From Dioscorea cayenensis subsp. rotundata (taxonomy: Eukaryota; Streptophyta; Magnoliopsida; Dioscoreales; Dioscoreaceae): DNA of 64,000 bases. The notes below the pieces were generated by a model. The model searched no databases, was not told where the DNA came from, and saw only the letters and a list, made by a program, of their open reading frames with translations. The translations under genes were made by a program, and so were the position numbers. Within the stretch, counting starts at the first letter, position 1; each line of letters starts with the position of its first letter. This document shows, in pieces, positions 59,529 through 64,000 of the stretch. The stretch spans positions 10,740,146 through 10,804,145 of the forward strand of contig NC_052481.1 of NCBI RefSeq assembly GCF_009730915.1, in the 5' to 3' direction.

Positions 59529-61339
59529 GTAGATGTTTTCTGGCCCATTATTTCCCTCTTAGAAAATCTACAAAGCTTAGGAATAAGATCTTGTCATTTG
59601 TACAGTCAGAATTGGAGTCTCTATTTGAGATGTGGGAAAGGTTCAAGAAGCTCTTGAGAAAGTGCCCGCAACACAGATTCCTGGAGTGGATGATTGTTCA
59701 GACCTTTTACAATGGGTTGAATCTGAGTACAAGGCAACTCTTGGATGCAGCAGCAGGAGGTACCTTAGGTAGCAAGACCCGCGGGAAGGTCCGTCAACTA
59801 ATTGATGAAATTGGGTTAAATAGCTACCAATGGAATTCTAGGGAGAAGAAAAAGGTGGCCGGGCTCTGTGAGATAGATGCAGTAACTTCATTGGTGGCTC
59901 AAATGGAATCATTGAATAAGAAGTTAGATCTTCTAACTTCGAATAGAGTGGCGGCCGTGACTACTTGCACAAGGTGTGGTGGAGGACATGCTCCCTCTGA
60001 TTGCCCGATCTCTATTGGTGATGCATCTTCGGTTGAAAATGTCGATTTTGTGGGTAATGCATTGAGGAACCAAGGGAATCCATATAGCAACACCTACAAT
60101 TCGGGTTGGAAGAATCATCCCAATTTTTCGTGGAGCAACCAAGGTCCACAAAAGGCCATGGGGTCAGCAGGTGTCCAACAACAACAAGCCCCAAACATTG
60201 ACAACTGAGTTTCAGGCTTGGAGACCTGTATGACAGATTTGGAGAAAGCCTTGACTAGGTTTGTGCAATCATCGAATACAAGGTTTCAATCAGTTGAGGC
60301 AACACTTCGCAACCACACTACTTCTTTGCACAATCTTGAAAAGCAAGTGGGGCAGATTGCGAAGTCTCTATCGGAAAGGCCACAAGGAAGCTTGCCAAGT
60401 AATACTTAGACCAATCCTAGAGAGCATATGAAGGCGATCACTTTGAAAAGTGGTCGAGAGTTTAAAGGTAGGCTTCCGATTGAGAAGCCCAATGAACAAG
60501 CACTTGAGATCATAGAGGTTGAAGGGAAGCTTCATCATTGCGTGTAACATTGGCAATTTGGGTGAAGAAATGGCATTGGCGGACTCAGCGGCTAGTATCA
60601 ACGTCATGCCATACACCTTCTTTCAGAAGCTAGGCTTGGGAGAGCCTAGGCCCACTCTGATGTGTTTTCATTTGGCGGATCAAACGGTGAGACATCCGAG
60701 GGTATCATTGAAGACATGCTTGTCAAGGTAGACAAGTACATTTTTCAGGTTGACTTTGTATTGCTAGACATCAATGAGGATGCGGATGTACCTTTGAGAC
60801 TTGGGAGGCCGTTCTTGCGGACTTCCAAGGCATTGATTGACATAGACGGTGGGGAGCTAATATTGAGAGTTGGAGATGACAAGCTCACATACCGCCTTGC
60901 TAAAGCCATGCGGCATTCTCTTGATTTCGATGATGCTTTGTATTTTTTGGACACTATTGATGAGATTATTGATGAATACAAGCAGGAAATGTTCAATCTG
61001 AACCCGTACGACGTTTTGTTCGACCAAGAGGTGGAAAATGAAGAAGTTATGATGCTTGGTTCGACTGAAGAAGTACCATTTAGTTCGGGGATCCTGAAGA
61101 AGATGCTCCATAAGATGAAGAGGGGTAGGAGACGCCACCGGAAATTCTCCAAGGCTGTTGGAGACGCGCGTGAACCGAACAAATTTGATGCACCATTGAT
61201 AGGTGGTCCCAAGCCCAATAACTCCCCCTCTACCTTCAAGAGGTTTGCTCTTCATGCTTTCAAGCTATGGGTAAGAGGGCAACCTTCATCTATGAAACCC
61301 CGTGAGGTAAGACAACGTACATCAAGCTTATTGACGTAA
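59529..61339 (+). pseudogene. P2 gag-protease, no pol
   Basis: An uninterrupted frame runs from 59456 to 60208 (250 codons). Its first ~24 codons come from LTR sequence and the rest is gag from the AHYFP motif through WERFKKLLRKCPQH. The zinc knuckle CTRCGGGHAPSDCPI is the only fully intact knuckle (C-x2-C-x3-H-x4-C) in the window. A stop after NIDN, then further gag to a deletion near 60522 that removes about 130 codons between IIEVE and FIIACNIGN. The protease active site reads ADSAA (Gly to Ala). A frameshift near 60700 separates it from the rest of the protease (60662-61339: ILRVGDDKLTYRL, the RHSLDFDDALYFLD stretch), which runs in frame through PREVRQRTSSLLT of the post-pol block. No RT or integrase. 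Confidence 0.82.
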
Positions 61340-62309
61340 AACAAGCGCTGCTTGGGAGGTAACCCAAGTGTTTACTATTTTCTTAGTTGAGTAGTGTAGT
61401 ATTTGCATGAATAAAATGTTAAGTGCTTGTGTCTTGATATTTAGATGCTTTTGCTATATTTGATTGTGGATTTTTAATGTCATCATGTGTTTTTATGTGG
61501 ATTTGGGGAAGTTTAGGTCACTTGAGCTTATTTTTTTATTGTTTTCTCTGGTTAAAGTTGCCTTGTAAAGCAAGCTCTGAGTGTATAGTTGTGTTCAGAA
61601 ATTTTTTGTAGTGCTTGCAAAGTTTTCTAAGTGTCTAGAGAAAACACACGCCAGTGTGGAATTTCCTCACAGGAATGCATTTTTGTTCAGAGCTCATCCA
61701 GAGATGACACAGGGGCGTGGCATGCATTTTCCTGCAGGGAGTTAGCAAATTATACCGAGAGCACGCAGTGGCGTGAACTCACCGTTGTGGGCGAACCTGT
61801 GACAACCGCACGGGAGTGGGTATTTCCCGCACGCCCATACGGATCTCTGTAGAAGAGCTCTCTCCATCCCGAGAAGATACAGGGGCGTGCGCTTGCCCCT
61901 GTGAGTTGGGCCTGTGAATGTCCACGCCCTTGTGGAATTTCCACAGGGGAGTGCGGAACACTTAGCGATTTTTCTCGATTGGACAAAAAATCCCTGTGGG
62001 TCGAGCGCACGGGCGTGGGTATTTTCCGCACACCCTTGTTGTTGCGTTCAGAGAGATTGAGTGTTATCCCGAGAGCGCAAAGGGGCGCACGTCTCCCCCT
62101 GTGAAGCTCTCTTGTGGAGGCGCACGGGCGTGGGTAATTTTCGCACGCCCGCGCAGATGTACAGAATGCCAATAGGCGCGAGTTCCTTTTAATGGATCAC
62201 CGTTCCTCTTCATCCTAACATTCTCCATTCATCTGAGAGCACTCTCATATCACTTCCCGACCTTGCATTGCCGATTTGGAGGGATTTGTACTTGAGAAAT
62301 TCTGGTGGC
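61340..62309 (+). other. P2 spacer with palindrome array
   Basis: Post-pol block 61315-61368 (with TTGGGAGGTAACCCAA), AT-rich stretch to 61620, then the palindrome array 61636-62165. The last ~100 bp match the T-rich pre-env leader of element A. No gene. Confidence 0.75.
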
Positions 62310-62760
62310 TCCTACACCTCGGATTATATGTTATGATGTATGGATTCCCTTGATTTCTTTGCCCCCCCAATGTAATAAATGTTCTCTATAGGGGCATCAG
62401 AGAAGCTAGAAATATAATATTTGGCAACTCCATGCTCGCCACCACAATTGCTACAGCTCATAATTGTTTTTGACTTTGAGCTACTACTCGTGAGAACTAT
62501 TTTTGGGGCCAAAACATCCACTTTTGCAGCGAAAGCATTATTGTTACCAACTTCATAAATTCCTGCGGCTTTCTACGGTCCTCCTCTTGAAAGCCATTGA
62601 GATTTATTACTTACCATAGATTGAAGGAGTTGCTCTGCTTCATTAAGATACTTGTTGCATAGGAATCCACCAGCCATGGCATCAATGAGTTGGAGAGTAA
62701 AATAGTTCAGCCCATTGTAAATTATTTGCACACGCATTCATGAAGCAAATCTGTGATGAG
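62310..62760 (-). pseudogene. Element D-type gag fragment
   Basis: Read leftwards: PHHRFAS, VQIIYNGLN, LQLIDAMAGGFLCNKYLNEA, then the knuckle region CSNCGGEHGVAKYY (last Cys is Tyr) and IHHNI where other copies have NTYNPGWKNHPNF. It lines up with the middle of gag in the other elements but is clearly more diverged, like the piece at 4056-4945 and on the same strand. It is therefore probably the other side of element D, split by the insertions between; about 160 codons between the two pieces are missing. Confidence 0.7.
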
Positions 62761-63389
62761 GCATTTAATAAACGCCTAAATGTGTGTATTTTATACGTAT
62801 ATATGTTTTACTATTTATGTATTAATTGATGAATCGATGCCATTTTTGTGGTTTAATTATTTTTATTCATGTTTTAGGACTCAAGGAAGCCTAGGTTAGC
62901 TCGAGACGCAAATAAGGAAGAAATCGACATTGAAAAAGACGTTTGAGAGCCTAATCATTGTAGCACCACTATAGCATGAATGTGGCATGAAGGAGTTATG
63001 AAATGGCGAAGTCTTGGGTTCTGTTGATGGGCATTTTGATGGCCTCTTCAACCTTGAAATGTTCTTTTTATACCCCTCGAGTTATACAAGCAGTATAAAG
63101 CTGTATGAAGACCATATGAAGCCAAAATAATGAGAAATCATTGTATAGCAGGGTCAATACCTGGGGGTATGTAGGTCTGATAAGGATTCGTAACGAGGCC
63201 GTATGACTTCGGCCAAAGTTTCTATCTTGAAAAATCTCTAGGTGCTATAGTAACTGCTACAGGAAATTATTGTAGTGATTCAACTAAAGTAAATTTACTA
63301 CAGTACTGCATAACCTAGCTTTCTCTTTCTTTTTGCCCTAATTATATACTTAGGATCTCCATGGTTTCTTTGTGTCCTACAAAGCAAAT
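62761..63389. mobile_element. Unassigned LTR-like segment
   Basis: No gene. It looks like LTR sequence of another family: an AT-rich start, a CACTATAGC/CTACAGTACTGC-rich end part and GGCCGTATGACTTCGGCC, a short inverted repeat using the same words as the D spacer. The left boundary lies near TGATGAGGCATTT at 62756, but no convincing duplication was found. Possibly a D-family LTR fragment. Confidence 0.4.
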
Positions 63390-63503
63390 TGATAAGTGCT
63401 TGTGTATTACTAATACGAAGTGTTCTTTTCGTACATTAAGCTTTATTTTTCTCTGATTTTATCGCTTATGCATTTGTATTTGTGTTCCGTTGCGCATGTA
63501 GGG
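63390..63503 (+). mobile_element. LTR start fragment, O-like
   Basis: TGATAAGTGCTTGTG with ATACGAAGTG and TTATCGCTTATGCAT, close to the first 126 bp of the element O LTR. It is cut after 114 bp by a minus-strand LTR. Confidence 0.78.
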
Positions 63504-64000
63504 TGACAACGCCCCTTGCGTATTTCCCAGAAGTACACGGGTTTGTCGAGTAATAAAATCCCAGGTGAGTGGGTATCGTATCCACAAGGAATAGGGAATA
63601 AAAATACTTAAGTTGTTTCTTAACTAAGCGGAATATGAATAGTGATTTGTGTGGTAAGAAGTACTGCAAACAAAAGTAAAAGAGATAAGAGAGAGAGAGC
63701 ACAAGTAAAGAAGAGTAAAGCAATCGATATAAATGGGGTACTCGGATATTAATCCGCCTAGGACAATCGTTTCAAGTGCAAAAACCCTCTATTATGGTTC
63801 CTAACTAATGCATTAATGAGTCTTGGAGATCTTTTAATACATGATCCCAAATCTAAGGTCAACCATGTCTAACCCTATACATGTCCCGGAGGAGAAATTG
63901 AACAATCTCTCAACCTCGCACTCGTGTAGAATTGCAATGAGTTCTAGGGATTCCAAGTGATAAATCCTCTTCCTATATGTTGACCTAACCCTTTGGTCCA
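63504..64000 (-). mobile_element. Athila-type LTR, minus, right end cut by window
   Basis: Starts TGACAACGCC and matches the first ~500 bp of LTR1 and the M3 5' LTR in plus orientation. It is the 3' LTR, or a solo LTR, of an element extending beyond the window. Confidence 0.85.

Larger units (their letters stand above)
58318..62309 (+). mobile_element. Element P2: truncated gag-PR Athila derivative
   Basis: Plus-strand element lacking the first ~125 bp of its 5' LTR, the LTR end, the primer site, the N-terminal gag, the whole env-like gene and the 3' LTR. It ends at about 62309 in the T-rich leader that precedes env in other copies, where D gag sequence begins. Confidence 0.82.

Overview
The window is plant nuclear DNA made almost wholly of transposable elements, most likely from a repeat-rich, pericentromere-like part of a flowering-plant chromosome. 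The species cannot be told from the sequence. I see no host gene, tRNA, rRNA, CRISPR array or bacterial feature. Nearly everything belongs to Athila-type Ty3/gypsy LTR retrotransposons. The signs are LTRs of about 1.8-1.9 kb ending TG..CA, primer binding sites matching the 3' end of plant tRNA-Asp, 5-bp target site duplications (TSDs), Athila-like gag and protease (PR) sequences, and an Athila-type env-like (ORF1) gene before the 3' LTR. All coding regions carry stops or frameshifts.

Nesting, oldest to youngest. Element D (minus, diverged) is the outermost host: env-like remnant 1798-2854, gag/PR remnant 4056-4945, more gag at 62310-62760. Element O (plus) starts inside the D gag at 4946. Its 5' LTR is split (4946-5071 and 26177-27812), its reverse transcriptase/RNase H (RT-RH) lies at 27960-30012, its integrase (INT) at 40282-41696 and its env-like gene at 42929-46876. 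O is interrupted by a minus-strand tandem block T (LTR-internal-LTR-internal-LTR, 5072-26171, TSD GGAGA); by element A (plus, 30018-40276, TSD GCCAT); by a 2.6-kb solo LTR of another, probably Tekay-like, family (43887-46520, TSD GCAGG); and by element M3 (minus, 46981-58317). T and M3 each carry a further solo LTR: S1 at 14682-16552 (TSD GCCCC) and S2 at 47177-49053 (TSD AGAAC). A truncated plus element P2 (58318-62309) is fused to the M3 LTR. Fragments of further LTRs occupy both window edges.

Gene content is unusual. The two units in T (called M1 and M2), A, M3, P2 and D all have gag plus protease but no RT, RNase H or integrase. The protease is followed at once by a short block that in O lies at the end of the integrase. 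O is the reverse case: RT-RH-INT and env-like, but no recognisable gag or protease between its primer binding site and RT. The window therefore holds two complementary kinds of incomplete element with the same LTR plan, leader and env-like gene.

Besides coding remnants, these elements share non-coding architecture that recurs copy after copy: a ~110-bp tandem array of two alternating palindromes before env, a splice-acceptor-like site 2-3 nt before the env ATG, two hairpins and a ~25-bp repeat array after env, and a second polypurine tract about 0.85 kb before the real one.
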